This document shows, piece after piece, positions 48,076 to 59,398 of a stretch of DNA of 64,000 bases. Position 1 is the first letter of the stretch, and each line of letters begins with the position of its first letter. Source of the DNA: Coriaria nepalensis (Eukaryota > Streptophyta > Magnoliopsida > Cucurbitales > Coriariaceae); the NCBI GenBank assembly GCA_027186245.1, contig CP114495.1, positions 1,193,001-1,257,000 of the forward strand, written 5' to 3'. Below the pieces are notes generated by a model. It was not told the DNA's origin. It saw nothing but the letters and a program-made list of their open reading frames with translations, and did no database searches. Position numbers and translations under genes: made by a program.

Positions 48076-48980
48076 TGTAAATGGTTATCGTCATTTGTCA
48101 ATATTCAAAGAAAAAGAGAGACAAAAGTCGCAACTGTTAAAAAAATCTAAAAGAGAAATTATCAAATATAACTCATAAATTAACTGTATTTTAATCGACT
48201 TGCGTTTTTATCTTTTTTCTTATGACATGACTCGTATTTTAACCATTAGATCTAAAAGACAACTAAAATTTACGCATAAAGACAAACATAAAATAATAAA
48301 ACAAGAACTGAAACCACTCATCATCTTCATGGATATTACATATGAGGAATATAACAGTAAATAAATGAACAATGAGTGGTATAGAAAACCAGACAAATGA
48401 ATGCGAACTACGTTTTCTCCCTCGATCTTACATTTCTGTAAATAAGAGTTCCATGTTACAAATCAAAATTGTGGTGGAGTTGCAAAGACCACATCTCAAA
48501 TTTTCTTTTACATTCTCAATTTAGAAAGAGCCTTCTAGCTCCAACATAAATGAAATAAAAAATTTCCATAAGCCCCCTCCCTCCCTCCCTCCCTCTCAAA
48601 GCAAACCTCACATGGTTGCCTTTATGAAATTTCTCGTCCTCAATAAATTAATTACCCTAATGTCACAAGGCCAAAAAAGCCCACCCTCCACGCCACCTCC
48701 AATGCACACAGCAGCAGCAGCATTATCATGTTGTGAAAACAGAACTTTTTCACGTTAAACAATCTGATAGCAAGAAGACAATCACCCAAATGCTCCTCAA
48801 ATTAAGTGCAATAGAGAAAAGTTAAATATGCAACGATGAATTTGATAGTCCATATCAAGAAGGGCGAGTTGCATGCATATACCTCCACACCATGGTATAA
48901 TGCTATTGGAGGCTTCTTCTTCGTCGCCTCAATCGGATAGTGCTAAACCGTGATGAATTTCTGATCGTGGGATATTTTGA
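48076..48980. other. 3' flank of the Lys/Glu-rich protein gene
   Basis: The part from about 48420 to 48980 is probably the 3' UTR of the minus-strand gene. It contains the C-rich tract listed separately and a short CAG repeat (48710-48720). Nothing else is recognised. Confidence 0.45.
48573..48593 (-). promoter_or_regulatory. Potential G-quadruplex (GGGA repeat) in 3' UTR
   Basis: The + strand reads C5 followed by four CCCT-type units. The minus (transcript) strand therefore has five G-runs of at least three spaced by single A bases. It lies about 390 bases after the stop codon at 48981, within the likely 3' UTR. Fold formation is predicted, not shown. Confidence 0.55.
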
Positions 48981-51854
48981 TCAGTATGGAATGACAAATG
49001 GCAAAGCACAGACGTCGGCTGACTCTATCTGCATTGCTTCAGCCCACACTTGAGGTGTCTCCTCAACCTCTGGAGATCCCACCTTGGGCTTCTTTGATTC
49101 AGAATCTTTGCTCGTAAAAAGCCATTCTTGGTCATCAAAAATTGACCATTCTTCCATTTGTGGCATTGAATATACCTGGCCTAGGTACTTCAAATCTCTA
49201 TGGGGTGATTTCATAGGTGGAGTACTTTGGTCGGGTGGTTTACAAGAGGAGGCAAGTGGGTGAGCTTCTATGGTGCCATTAATGCCATGTTCTTTACTCT
49301 CCAACTTAATGTCATTCACCATTTCTGGTCTTTCTGAAGAAGAATATATGGATGCTTGGCAAGGTTCCAATATCCTACCATTTTCCTTAAATGGATGAGC
49401 GCCAGATGTGGGCCTTGGCAACTTACTGGACCTATTGTCATTGGCTGAAACAAGCATTCAAGAAAACTCTCTTGTTAGCTAACAAGAAAGTTGCTAGAAG
49501 TCAGACCCTGCTTGATATACACCAGTTCGAACAAAAAATAATATCCGATATGATCAGACTAATATCCGTGGAATATGTGAACTACATAGAAAAGTGTTCC
49601 TAGAACTCTTAAGGTCAACACAACCAAGATTATATGATAGAGCAGAAATTTATAACATAGTTATCATAACTTATACTCACCGTGTCGAAAACCATTTGCC
49701 TGAACGTCCTTCCTTTTCTTCAAGTTTTCCTCCATAGCAGCACCTTCTGGAGGAAGTTGTGGGACTTTGATAGAATGAGTGCGATTAAGATTATGCACGT
49801 TGCTTTCTTTTAATTTATCCAGCTCTTGACTCCTCTGTTTCACTTTCTCCTTTGGATTCTCCTCTTTTTTCCTCTCTCTATCCTTGTCTTTACCTTTTCC
49901 TTGTACAAGTTTCTCTCTCTCTTTATCCTTGTGTTTGTGCACTCGTTTATCATCACCTTCTTTCTCCTCGATCTTCTCCTTCATCTCAGTCCTATCAGCT
50001 TCTTTATCCAAGGGTTTAGCCATTCCAATAGAATTATGGAACCCTACATTTCCACTATATCTTGTGTCATTTACATTCTCATGGCTATGATTCTTTCTGT
50101 CATTAATTTTCCTGTTCTTCTCCTTACCTTCGGAGAAGGTGTCAGATCCCTTAGCCACCAACTTGACCATCCCTTCATTACTTTTTGGTTGTGAAACTGC
50201 AATCTTTTCAGGCAATAATTTTCTCGATCCATTACTCTCATCCTTAATCTTCCTTCCTTCCGCAGGCACCAGTTTGGAGTTCTTGGTCTCACCAGCCAGA
50301 TGGCTGTTTGGAATGGGCTTAACTCCATAATAATCAGAAGATTTCCCAGCATTTTTGGTTTCATTTGACATGCTATTATCCTTGAATCTATATTGCTTTT
50401 GCTCAGGTCTGACTCCATTGTGACTCTCTGCTTTCCCAACAATGGTCTGATCTGGCATGCTATTTTCTCGGGTTCTGTATTCCTTTTGCTCAAGTTTGTC
50501 TCCATTGTGCCTCTCTGATTTATTTGGAGGTCGCTTCTCACCAGAGGTACTTGTTTTATCTTTACTGTTATCTCTCTCCTTCTCCTTCTTTTTTTCTTTG
50601 TTTTTCTCCTTTTTGTCTTTCTTCTCCTTATGTCTTTCATCAGTTCTATCTTTATCCTTTCTTTCCTTACTTTCTCTCTTCTCTTTGCCTTTCTTCTCCT
50701 TTTTATGCTTTTTCTCTCTATGTTTCTCCTGTAAATAATATAAATGAATTATTACTAATAGCAAGAATTTGCAGGCAACTGAGACACAAGTAAACCTTCA
50801 GGCGTAGTCTTGACAGAATTTAAAACATGGAAATAACTCAGCCATAAATTAAAAAGAACAATTGAAATACAAAGCCAGAACATGGCAGAAGAAACTGAAA
50901 ACCCTTCAGAGGGTAGTTTTCTCAACAAATCTGTAACGTTGATTCACTGATATATATTGGCAGATCAGTAACAGATATCAATTTTTTATATCAGAGGGTC
51001 CTGTCATAAGAGCAGTGAGGCTTGATGTATACGCATGTATAGCCAAAAAAAAAAAAAAGGCTTTTGTCACAAAAATGCTGAACTAAAGATGAGAGTTCCT
51101 CACCCAAATAACCCAGTTCTTAAGTTACAATAAACTATAAAGATAGATAGCTAAGAGAAGCATGTAGGTTCTCTTATAGAATTTGCATATTATGCAGTTA
51201 TGATCTCTTCTTTTGCATGGCACCTTAACAGAAATCGATAAACCTTGTGCTACAACATTTGACAAATTATTTCTATCTATATGCAAATAAAGAATAGTCC
51301 AACGCTAAGAAGATTCGAGATACCCACTTGGCAGCATGCAGTTGCATCAACACAGGCACCTCAACAACTCAAACCCATCTAAAAAACAGAACCCTAGAAG
51401 CTAAGAGTGTAGGTGATACATGGAAATGACTGACTGAACTTTACTAAATCTCTCAAGGATTAACCTATTATTATCTAGACCTATCAAAAACTGGCAACAA
51501 TTTTAGCCTCCTACTACTTTCTCTGGCACCTAAGCTTTAGAGCAAGATACGAAGCTGTTCACTGCTCCAAAAAAACACACAGCAAAAACATGTTCCATTA
51601 CATTTCCTTGATCAGCAGCACCCATGAAACCTCTAACGTTCCATTCTATCCCAAACCCCTCTTGTAAATTGACATATAGGTAGTTTTTGAATCTTGTAAA
51701 TTGCATAAAACTAGCAACAAACAGTAGAGTTTGAAGCATTTATTGTGTGATATGAAGATGAGAAAAGTAGAATAACCTTTTTCAGTTGGTCCTCATATTC
51801 TGGCATAGCCTTCTTTACATATCCTGGTGGAGGAAATGGAAAGCAGCGCGACAT
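48981..51854 (-). CDS. Lys/Glu-rich 'Myb-like protein X'-type plant protein, function unknown
   Basis: Three coding exons (51854-51777, 50728-49681 and 49444-48981) encode 529 residues. The first exon gives the plant-conserved start MSRCFPFPPPGYVKKAM, which supports the ATG at 51854 over an in-frame upstream ATG at 51893. Exon 2 opens with a long run of Lys/Glu/Arg (EKHREKKHKKEKKGKEKRES and onward) and has a second charged block near its end. Both are helical or disordered and rich in potential nuclear localisation signals. The C-terminus carries a compact conserved motif (VYSMPQMEEWSIFDDQEWLF, then PQVWAEAMQIESADV), likely the functional part. Databases often label such proteins Myb-like protein X, but no Myb repeat is present. 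The role is unknown; a nuclear RNA or chromatin role is a guess. Confidence 0.82.
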
Positions 51855-53130
51855 TGCACAAAATCCTCGAACAAAAAAAGGAGTTCCTTCCACAAATAAA
51901 AATGCTTAACAGAACTTTCAAGTAGCACTGTTCCGAAAAGGGAACGAACCGGCAACTATGCTCTCGTCCATGCACCATGTCCCCGCATTGATTTCCAGGT
52001 TCAATCTCTTTCTATATGCTTCTTATACAATCCCAAATTCACAATTTCTCAATCTCCAGCAAACTTCTCTCCCCTTTTGTCGTGTAAATAAGCTCGGATC
52101 AAGTAGATATTCACTCAAACTAATGCCTAGCAGTACAATCACTTTCTCAAATTACTTATACCTCATAAACTCGTCTAATTGAACTGAATCAAAATGAAAA
52201 GGACGGATGTCAAAAAATACAAATTCAAGACAAGTTCGTGACTGGAAATTTTGCAGCAACTATGTTAAGCCAAATAGTGCTCTGAGATAGGAAAATGGTC
52301 CAGTATAATCTGATCCTCTGTGTTTTCTTCTGGGCCAATACAGAATCATCAGCTCCACTTGAAAACTAAAATCAAATACCACAATCATCCCCTACCAAAG
52401 AGATCAAACACCTGAAAAAGGAGTCCGTGAAACCCTAAGCTCCCTCCAGAGAGTAACACTCGATCACACAAGAAGCGATATTTTATGATGTGCAATCCAA
52501 TTCCAATTGATGCTTAGAACAGCAAATTCACCAGCATTCTATACTACGTGTCAAGTTCAAAATCTCAATCTCCACCCCTCGGAAAGATCGAAGATGCGAT
52601 GCATTTGAAACGGCGAAGGATAAGTAACCACTCTCAAAATGCTTCAATCGGGATACTGCATCAAACCCTAATAGGTCCAAACCCCAAGCAAACTCGAGAA
52701 GTTCCCAGTTACGATCCAGCAAAACCCTAGAAAATCCATCACCAAGACATATTAGCCCATAGCCAGTAATTCAAAACCCTAATTTCTCGTTCCTCATATA
52801 GATATGAAAATCCGTTAAAAGAGATTTCAAATTAACAAAAAATGAATCAAACACTTTTACGTATGCCTATTGCAATTACAGGTGTATCGATCAATCAAAA
52901 AAGTTGATTTAAACAAAAAAGAAGAAAGCAGCTCGATTCTACGCGTTTAAGGGGAAATATTTTTCGAGGGATGAATCTTTATTTCGTGGAAGAAGTCAGG
53001 AAAAAAAAAAGAAGAAAGAAAGGTTGTGATGAATTAGGGATATGAGATTACCTTGTCCGCTACAAAGTGGGCATTGTAGAAGGACAAGATCTCTCTCTCA
53101 TCTCTCTCTCTCTCTCTCTCTCTCAACTGA
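51855..53130 (-). promoter_or_regulatory. Leader intron and GA/CT-rich 5' UTR
   Basis: A donor (GACAAG then GTAATCTC) at about 53052 and an acceptor upstream of the start codon imply a leader intron of over 1 kb. The first leader exon contains a CT microsatellite on + (53091-53124), read as GA repeats in the transcript. The intron has no recognised gene. Confidence 0.5.
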
Positions 53131-53794
53131 GAAGAAGAAGAGGTAGCAGAATAATTGGGAATATATATAGGATTAAAAGTTAAGCAATTTTCAAAAGCAC
53201 TTCCTTTTTTGCTCAATTTTCGGTTCCTTCAGATATTTTTCCTTTTTGGTTCTGGGTTCTCTCTCTCTTCTCTCTCTTCTCTCTCTCTCTACTGGATTTC
53301 TCTTTTTCTGACAGAAGAAGAGCACCCTCTGATTCTCTTTCTTATAATTCGGTTTTTTTTTTTTTTTTTTGGACTTGTGTTCGGAGGCTACACGCAAGCA
53401 GCAAGCATGAGATAGAAGGAGTCGAGAGGAGTTGAGAGGCTTTGAAGGGCCCATATAATCTTGAGCTTTTCAAATAAAAGCCCAAGCTTGATCCAGCTAA
53501 TCCTACTTGTAGTAGAGAAAGGTGCTATTCTTCAACAAGTAGCCTACATATAATGTAATGATTAATAAAGATAATCTACCAATACGTATAGGTCATTGTC
53601 TTTCCTAATTTGCAATATGTACCATTCGAAGTAATGAGTTGGAATCCTCAAGTACAAAATAAATTATGTACTAAGAAATCTAATTTTGTATAAAAAATAG
53701 TATTATCCCATTAATATCATTATTATTGTTATTATCACATAAGTTATTTTTAAAAAATTTATTTCTCGATTAGAATAATAGAATGGAAAGCATT
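53131..53794. other. Promoter and intergenic DNA
   Basis: Contains CT-rich repeats at 53258-53291 and an 18-base T run at 53353-53370. Otherwise AT-rich with no recognised gene. Confidence 0.4.
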
Positions 53795-53809
53795 ATAAGA
53801 AAGATATAC

Positions 53810-53887
53810 TCTCGTTAAATCGTCAATCTGACTAGACATTTTAGGCAAAGGCACGCCTACATAGGTATTACGCAACGTTGCCCCCCG
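53810..53887 (+). pseudogene. Decayed 5.8S 3' end and ITS2 start
   Basis: The sequence aligns by eye with the end of plant 5.8S rRNA (CCATTAGGCCGAGGGCACG) and the ITS2 beginning (CACGCATCGTTGCCCCCC). Here the counterparts read ATTTTAGGCAAAGGCACG and TACGCAACGTTGCCCCCC. Most differences are C to T or G to A, as expected from deaminated methylcytosine. Confidence 0.75.
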
Positions 53888-53930
53888 AGCGTCATGCCCT
53901 CGTTGGCAAAGCTTTCGAGACCAAAGTCGA

Positions 53931-53995
53931 GTGAACTTTATCATTTAGGGAAATGAGAAGTCATAATAAGGTTTTTGTAGGTGAACATGGATGAG
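53931..53995 (+). pseudogene. Decayed 18S rRNA 3' end
   Basis: GTGAACTTTATCATTTAGGG and AAGTCATAATAAGGTTTTTG then TAGGTGAACATGG match the 18S 3' end (GTGAACCTTATCATTTAGAG, AAGTCGTAACAAGGTTTCCG, TAGGTGAACCTGCGG) with mostly transition changes. Confidence 0.85.
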
Positions 53996-54049
53996 TTATA
54001 TCTAGTAAAGCTAATTATTAGAGACATCATGAGTGCAACGCTCGTTCAA

Positions 54050-54105
54050 CCTATTCTCAAAATTTAAATAAGTAGGATGATGTAACTATGTTATTCATCG
54101 ATGTG
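54050..54105 (+). pseudogene. Decayed 25S rRNA internal fragment
   Basis: CCTATTCTCAAAATTTAAAT then AAGTAGGATGATGTAACTATG corresponds to the 25S segment CTATTCTCAAACTTTAAAT, AGGTAGGACGGCGCGGCTG. The CpG positions are the altered ones. Confidence 0.75.
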
Positions 54106-54213
54106 AGAGACTAGATATATATTGCCGAGAGTCATTGTGATTATGATTACGTGACGATGCATGCCATGTTTGCTTGCCGCCTTCAACACAGGCATGATGG
54201 AGTAGCTTGTACA

Positions 54214-54282
54214 GTTTCCTTAGTTAATTCCACTAACAAACGAGATCTTAACTTACTAACTAATTATGCATAGGTATCCCTG
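54214..54282 (+). pseudogene. Decayed 18S rRNA internal fragment
   Basis: TTAATTCCACTAACAAACGA and GATCTTAACTTACTAACTAA then TTATGCATAGGTATCCCT correspond to the 18S segment TTAATTCCGTTAACGAACGA, GACCTCAGCCTGCTAACTAG, CTATGCGGAGG. The segment belongs upstream of the 18S 3' end but here lies downstream of it, so the array is scrambled. Confidence 0.85.
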
Positions 54283-54359
54283 AAAGGGCCTCGTTTGAGG
54301 GGTACACGAAAGTGAAAAAGTTGCTTTAACTATAAAACCATGAATGTCTCTTGGAGCAA

Positions 54360-54405
54360 ATTGGATGATCCTGCTAAGTTTAAGTTTAATCACCAATCGC
54401 GAAAT
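54360..54405 (+). pseudogene. Possible decayed 25S 5' end
   Basis: GATCCTGCTAAGTTTAAG then TTTAATCACCAATCGCGAAA resembles the 25S start (TACCCGCTGAGTTTAAG, CATATCAATAAGCGGAGGAAA). The match is shorter and weaker than the others. Confidence 0.5.
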
Positions 54406-54639
54406 TTTTTCAAGCGATATTTTTTACGATTATAAATAAATATATAATAAATAGATTTCGATTTATCCATCAAACTAATTGAAACTACTAATAGTCTATT
54501 CTATGTGAGATATTAAACATGATCATATATCTAATAAAACCTAATTAATAACATAATCATGAATCATTTGCATCTAATTACTGTCTTTTCATCACAAGGT
54601 AATAACCTAAGTAATCAAGTATGAATGGATCAAGTGCCA

Positions 54640-54825
54640 CATTTTGGGCTGGGCTTTCAAACCCAAATAATCAGGCTCATTAAAGTTCTGACAGTTACTA
54701 ATATGGGCTAGAGACGTCTAGCCCAATGTGAACTATCCCTCTACAGAAGCTAGAGACGTTTCACCCCATTTTCAGGTCCTTACTCCGCTCTGGGCTCTGC
54801 AACTTAGAAGCTTAAACCCTAGCCG
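54640..54825 (+). promoter_or_regulatory. Promoter with site II (TGGGCT) and telo-box elements
   Basis: TGGGCT/AGCCCA motifs cluster at 54645-54655 (two overlapping), 54703 and 54720-54726. AAACCCTA (telo-box) lies at 54814-54821, close to the expected transcription start. This pair is typical of plant genes for translation, RNA-binding and mitochondrial proteins. It precedes the glycine-rich RNA-binding protein pseudogene. Confidence 0.65.
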
Positions 54826-55777
54826 CTCAGGCAGAAACCTAAACCCCTTCAAACTATCTCTTTATATCCATGATATCTTCCATTTTTCTCTGTTTCCGTG
54901 CGCTTCTCTCTTTGTTGATTTCGGCTTTTGTGGTTAGATATCTCATTTCATAATCAGACTTCTTTTGTTTGCTTTATGTTTTCATAGAATGATTCTTGAG
55001 CTGTTTTTAAGCATATATGAATGATCATATTCTGGGTTTTGGTGTTATTTTGTGTTATTTTTAGCTGTTTTCTGTTTGGTTACTGAGAAATGCGAGTTCG
55101 AGGTGGAACTGATGTGTTCCTTTACATTTTAGTTGCCTCTTTGAGTAGTCGTATGGATTTTTCTTTTGGAATTTCATTTTGAACTTAGTTAGGAGGCAGA
55201 TAACAAATTCAGATCAAGTATCGTTATGATAGTTGATCTTAAGGCCACTTTATGGGATTTTTCTGTTATTTGTTTGGATGAATTTTCCTCCTAGTGGCCT
55301 TGTACAGTAGTTATTTATTTTTAGTGTCAAATCAATTGGTAACATTTCAGCTTTACAATTATAGCATAAAGGTTAGCCTCTCGAATAACCAGGAGGTGCA
55401 AAATTCTAGATTACACCTTTTGGTTCAGACAGAGGCTTACATCAAACCGCTATACTGAATTGGTTCGAGGGTAAGGAACACTTTCTTGAGCCGTTCCTTT
55501 CCTAGATGGCATCGGACACTTGGCCCCCTTATGTTTTTTTTTTTCTTGAATTGTTTTCATCTAATTTTGTTGATATTTAAGTTAATATAAGGATTAATTT
55601 GTGGGTCATTACATCTTGAATTCATCATTGCTTCACTAAAGCTATGCTTTGTTCTCTTGGCTGCTTCATACTTCTTTGTTATTTTCAGTCTCTCAGGGTT
55701 ATGAATTGTGCAAATGACACAGTATTTTGTTGTCGATGTATGTTTTTGGTAGACCAAAGGCAAGTCTCAAAGTCAGT
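54826..55777 (+). other. Leader and intron-like DNA of the pseudogene
   Basis: A leader-like CT-rich sequence (54826-54940) is followed by T-rich DNA with intron character (donor GTTAGAT near 54941). A short frame at 54728-54937 is not considered coding. Confidence 0.45.
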
Positions 55778-56086
55778 ATGGCATTCAGTTTTGGTAATAA
55801 AGTTTGGGGCCTATTTAGGCAGAGCATTTCTTAAAATGGAGTCGCACCTATGACATCTATACTCGATTATGATCGATGATTGTCCGCATCCAAAACCAAG
55901 CTTTTTATTGGAGGTATTGATGAGTACTGTTAAAACACTCGGTGGTAGTAGTCCTTATTTGTTAGTAATATGCAAATATAGTCTTTGATGTTCAACTTCT
56001 ATGTCCATTATTCTTAGGTCTCTCATTCGGAACTGATGACCAGTCTCTTAAGGAAGCATTTTCAAGTTTTGTTGACGTTGTTGACG
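55778..56086 (+). pseudogene. Mitochondrial-type glycine-rich RNA-binding protein pseudogene, 5' part
   Basis: Two exons (55778-55913 and 56018-56086) encode an N-terminal presequence (MAFSFGNKVWGLFRQSIS) and the first half of an RRM (KLFIGG, then LSFGTDDQSLKEAFSSF). KLFIGG is RNP2. The gene is broken by TAA at 55832 and TGA at 55877, both before the RRM. SSFVDV replaces the usual SSFGDV. The downstream RRM half with RNP1 and the glycine-rich tail were not found in 56087-56600. A normal family member has about 130-200 residues. Introns and promoter are kept, so it is a duplicated, not retroposed, copy. The transcript may still be made. Confidence 0.8.
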
Positions 56087-58015
56087 GTGAGTTTCCTTCC
56101 CTGTTTTCTTTCTTTCTTTTTTGGGCTTTGTTATGTTACTTACAAATGAGCTTCTCCTAGGTTTCATATTACCTAGGACAAGCTTTCAAGAAATTTCTTT
56201 CTTTCTTTCTTTTGAAGTAAAATCTATTATCGTCTCTACTTCTTTTGAATTAGTAGTAGTCCCAACGAAGAGTAATTGTACTTAGATTCCTATATGCAAT
56301 CTAAATATTCTTATAAGCTTTTATTTATAATTGGGGTGAGAATTTAACTGTTCTTGTCTTTGTTTTGCATCTAAGCCTGTGTTTTGTGAAAATTTCTTGT
56401 TTTGTGTCATCTATTTTTGCCTCTTTGACAAGTTGCAGGTAGGGATTAACTTTGTGGATAAGTTTGAACCTCCAACTGCCCGTTGTAATAAAAGAAGCAA
56501 AATCATGGAGTCTTGTCGTGTAATGTTCAGAGTGGTAGGGTTCAATTGCCTGTTATCCTGCCCAGTTTTGGAGTGACAAATCACATCCGGTATTTAAGAC
56601 TTGTTGTTGTACCTTGTACGTGTCCGTTTGCATTTGGTTTTGTTTGATGTTGTTGTAGTCTTGTAGAAATTATGATCACTTTTTCATATTCAATTTTTGA
56701 TCTGAATCTTTTTTGATTCTTCATATTAGAATTTTTTGAGTGTGTTAAATGCTCGAAACCCCAAGTCAACTTACATATTCGTTCACAGCTTTTGTTGGGG
56801 GTAAAAATCTAATTTATTATAAATTTGGATATAGAATTTTAATTATTTTAAAAATTATAAACACAAAAATCATTTTATAATTAATCACTAAACAGGCCCT
56901 AACAATATATGTTTTGGTTCCGAGTTTTCGTATCAAAATTTTAGCAACAATTTAATATTTTATTTGTTTGGTATTTAATTTGATAATTTTACAGAATGAT
57001 ATTAACCCTCCATCTTTCACTCAAAATTGATTCAATTGAAAAAGTTAAAAAAACCCACACAAAATGAAATTATGAATATACACGTGATCCTTTTTGTATG
57101 GAAGCAAAATTAAAGTACCACTTTATCATATCCATGTGCCTTTTTACCTTATTTTTATAGCTTACGAAAGAATTACTAAAAAATGAAATAATAATGTAAT
57201 TTATATATATATATTTATTTTATTTTTAATATTATTATTCTCTAAATAGATAATAAGAAAAATTATTCATTATCCGGATCAAAAAATAAATCACCCTTAT
57301 TTTAAAAAATAGATAAAATATAATTAAATAATAAAATTAAAATTAAGAGGTTGCATAATTATTACGTGCTTAATTCCATTTCAAGAGACAGGAGTAACGT
57401 TCAAGTTCAAGTGATAATAATATCATTAACCCAATGTCTTATCATAGGTTCATGTTAATTCACAAAGTAGTCTCGATCTGATAAAGATAAATTTTTATAG
57501 TCTATGATAATGACACATTACAGTGATAAATATAACTTTTAGATAATAAATAATTTAAGAATAATATTTATAAATTTTAATATATAATTATATTTTATAT
57601 ACTAATAAATATAAGATTAAATATTTTTATATTAATATAATTAATATAATTATATAAATAATACGAAACATCTATTCCATTATCACACAAACTTCTGTTC
57701 ACAGACATCTCCTCCCCTTCCATTTCTCTCCCTCACTCTTCTTCTTCGTTCTTGCTGTATATAATTCAAACATACATATATCTTTCTTTCCTTTTTAGTA
57801 TGCTACAACAAGTACTAAATACAGCTGTGATGAAATCATGATTGATCGCCCTCCACCACATATTCTTTCATTTAATCAAAAAAAAAAAAAAAACAGAGAG
57901 AGGAATTTAATTTTAATTTAAATAAAAAATATTTCTTTTTTTTTTTTTTTAATTTTGTTTTTAAGAAGAAAAAAAAAAGAGAAAAATACCGTGTATGTGA
58001 TGATGATGACGACAA
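56087..58015. other. Pseudogene 3' flank and AT-rich intergenic DNA
   Basis: Bases 56440-56760 are T-rich and look like an old 3' UTR. Bases 56800-57700 are very AT-rich. Bases 57700-58015 are the probable 3' UTR of the epimerase gene with A and T runs near 57880 and 57940. No gene is recognised. Confidence 0.4.
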
Positions 58016-59398
58016 TCAAGCGGATTCCTCGGGATGCTGATTGTTGATGTCACTTTCCTTTTTTACCCTCGGCTGGATCCCGTAATAACTAACGTACCAC
58101 TTCACGAACTTCCTCAGTCCAGTAGCTAGATCCGTCGTCGGTTTGTATCCGAAATCCTTATACGCTAAGCTCACGTTAGCATGGGTGTACGGAACATCGC
58201 CGTTTCGAGGCATCTTGATCACATGCTTCTTCGCCTTTGTAGCCAACAAAGCTTCCAGGATCAAAACCAGTCTCCCCACCGGGACCGGAGACTTGTTTCC
58301 GAGGTTGTAGATTCTAAGCTGAGCCGGTCCGCGCTTCTTGCCGCCGCTTCCGGTGCTCTTCTCTGCCGTATCTAAAGCTCCTAAGCAGCCTTTCACTACA
58401 TCGTCGATGTACGTGAAGTCACGCGCCACCTCCTTCTCGTCTTGAGTCTGGTAGATGTCGATCTGCTTGCCGTGGAGAATGTCCTTCGTGAAGAAGAAGT
58501 ACGCCATGTCAGGTCGGCCCCAAGGTCCATACACGGTGAAGAATCGGAGTCCGGTGAGGGCCAGGCCGTAGATATGGTTGTAAGTATGAGCGATTTCTTC
58601 GCCGGCCTTTTTTGTAGCGGCGTAGAGACTAGCTGGTTGATCTGTTCTGTGAAGCTCGGAGAAAGGATTCTCTGTGTTCAATCCGTAAACTGAGCTCGAT
58701 GAGGCCCAAACGATCGACGGTTGGGGATTGGCGGTTTTGGCGACTTCTAGAAGGTTCACGAATCCGGCAATGTTTGAGCTGACGTAAGACTGAGGATTCT
58801 GCATCGCGTAACGAACTCCGGCTTGAGCTGCTAAGTGGAGGATATGAGTGAATGGAACGACGTCGAAAAGTTTCGTTAGCAATGCCGCGTCGTTTAGATC
58901 ACCTTCTACGATGAACACTTGATGCTTTAACAGCAGAGCTTCTCGGGCTCGTTTCAATGAAGGATCGTAGTAGCGGTTGAAGTTATCCAGGCCAAGAACC
59001 CCATCGCCGCGTTTCTTAAGAGCGAGAGAGCAGTGACTGCCGATGAATCCGGCAGCACCGGTGACTAGGACGGACATACCGTTTGGACGGCGAGGAGTGG
59101 CGGAGTGACGGACCTTTTTCTCCCATGCAGCTCCCCCGGGACCGGATCCACCGTAGAAGGCGGATGAGAGGAAGTTATGCGCGTGAAGGCGACCGTGAGG
59201 ATTATGGCCATTATCGCCGCCGCCAAGTGGTGGATAGTGTAGAGTGAAGAAAAAGATGAGGACGAGAGCGACGAGTAGAGTAGCGCGGAAGAGGAGCTTC
59301 GAAGAAGCATTTAGAAGCTTCGTACTATTGACTCTACGGATGTAGCTGTTATACCTCTCTAGCTTCATGGTTTTGCTTGTGTCAGGAGGAGAAGCCAT
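58016..59398 (-). CDS. GAE6: UDP-glucuronate 4-epimerase, GAE6-like
   Basis: One exon encodes 460 residues from ATG at 59398. An ATG four codons upstream (59410) is possible, but MASPPDTSKT is the family start. A single membrane anchor lies at about 37-55 (LLFRATLLVALVLIFFFTL), after a short cytosolic N-terminus, so the protein is a type II Golgi protein. The catalytic short-chain dehydrogenase domain has NAD-binding GAAGFIG (114-120), the Ser triad region ASSSSVYG, and Tyr259-x-x-x-Lys263 (YAATK). It converts UDP-glucuronate to UDP-galacturonate, the pectin precursor. RNFTYIDD-like RDFTYIDD and the C-terminal KKHVIKMPRNGDVPYTHAN are also conserved. The lumenal stem (56-105) is Gly/His-rich and variable. 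GAE1 is the nearest alternative. The gene is intact. Confidence 0.95.
   Translation of the reverse strand: MASPPDTSKTMKLERYNSYIRRVNSTKLLNASSKLLFRATLLVALVLIFFFTLHYPPLGGGDNGHNPHGRLHAHNFLSSAFYGGSGPGGAAWEKKVRHSATPRRPNGMSVLVTGAAGFIGSHCSLALKKRGDGVLGLDNFNRYYDPSLKRAREALLLKHQVFIVEGDLNDAALLTKLFDVVPFTHILHLAAQAGVRYAMQNPQSYVSSNIAGFVNLLEVAKTANPQPSIVWASSSSVYGLNTENPFSELHRTDQPASLYAATKKAGEEIAHTYNHIYGLALTGLRFFTVYGPWGRPDMAYFFFTKDILHGKQIDIYQTQDEKEVARDFTYIDDVVKGCLGALDTAEKSTGSGGKKRGPAQLRIYNLGNKSPVPVGRLVLILEALLATKAKKHVIKMPRNGDVPYTHANVSLAYKDFGYKPTTDLATGLRKFVKWYVSYYGIQPRVKKESDINNQHPEESA

Noticed and set aside
50071..50640. 189-codon frame overlapping the Lys/Glu-rich protein
   Set aside because: It is a frame-shifted reading of a low-complexity Lys/Glu exon; the in-frame product is conserved.
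53759..53944. 61-codon minus-strand frame
   Set aside because: It overlaps the decayed 5.8S/ITS2 and 18S pieces, which explain the sequence better.
56379..56576. Possible last exon of the RNA-binding protein pseudogene
   Set aside because: The translation shows no RNP1 or glycine-rich tail, and I could not match it to the family.
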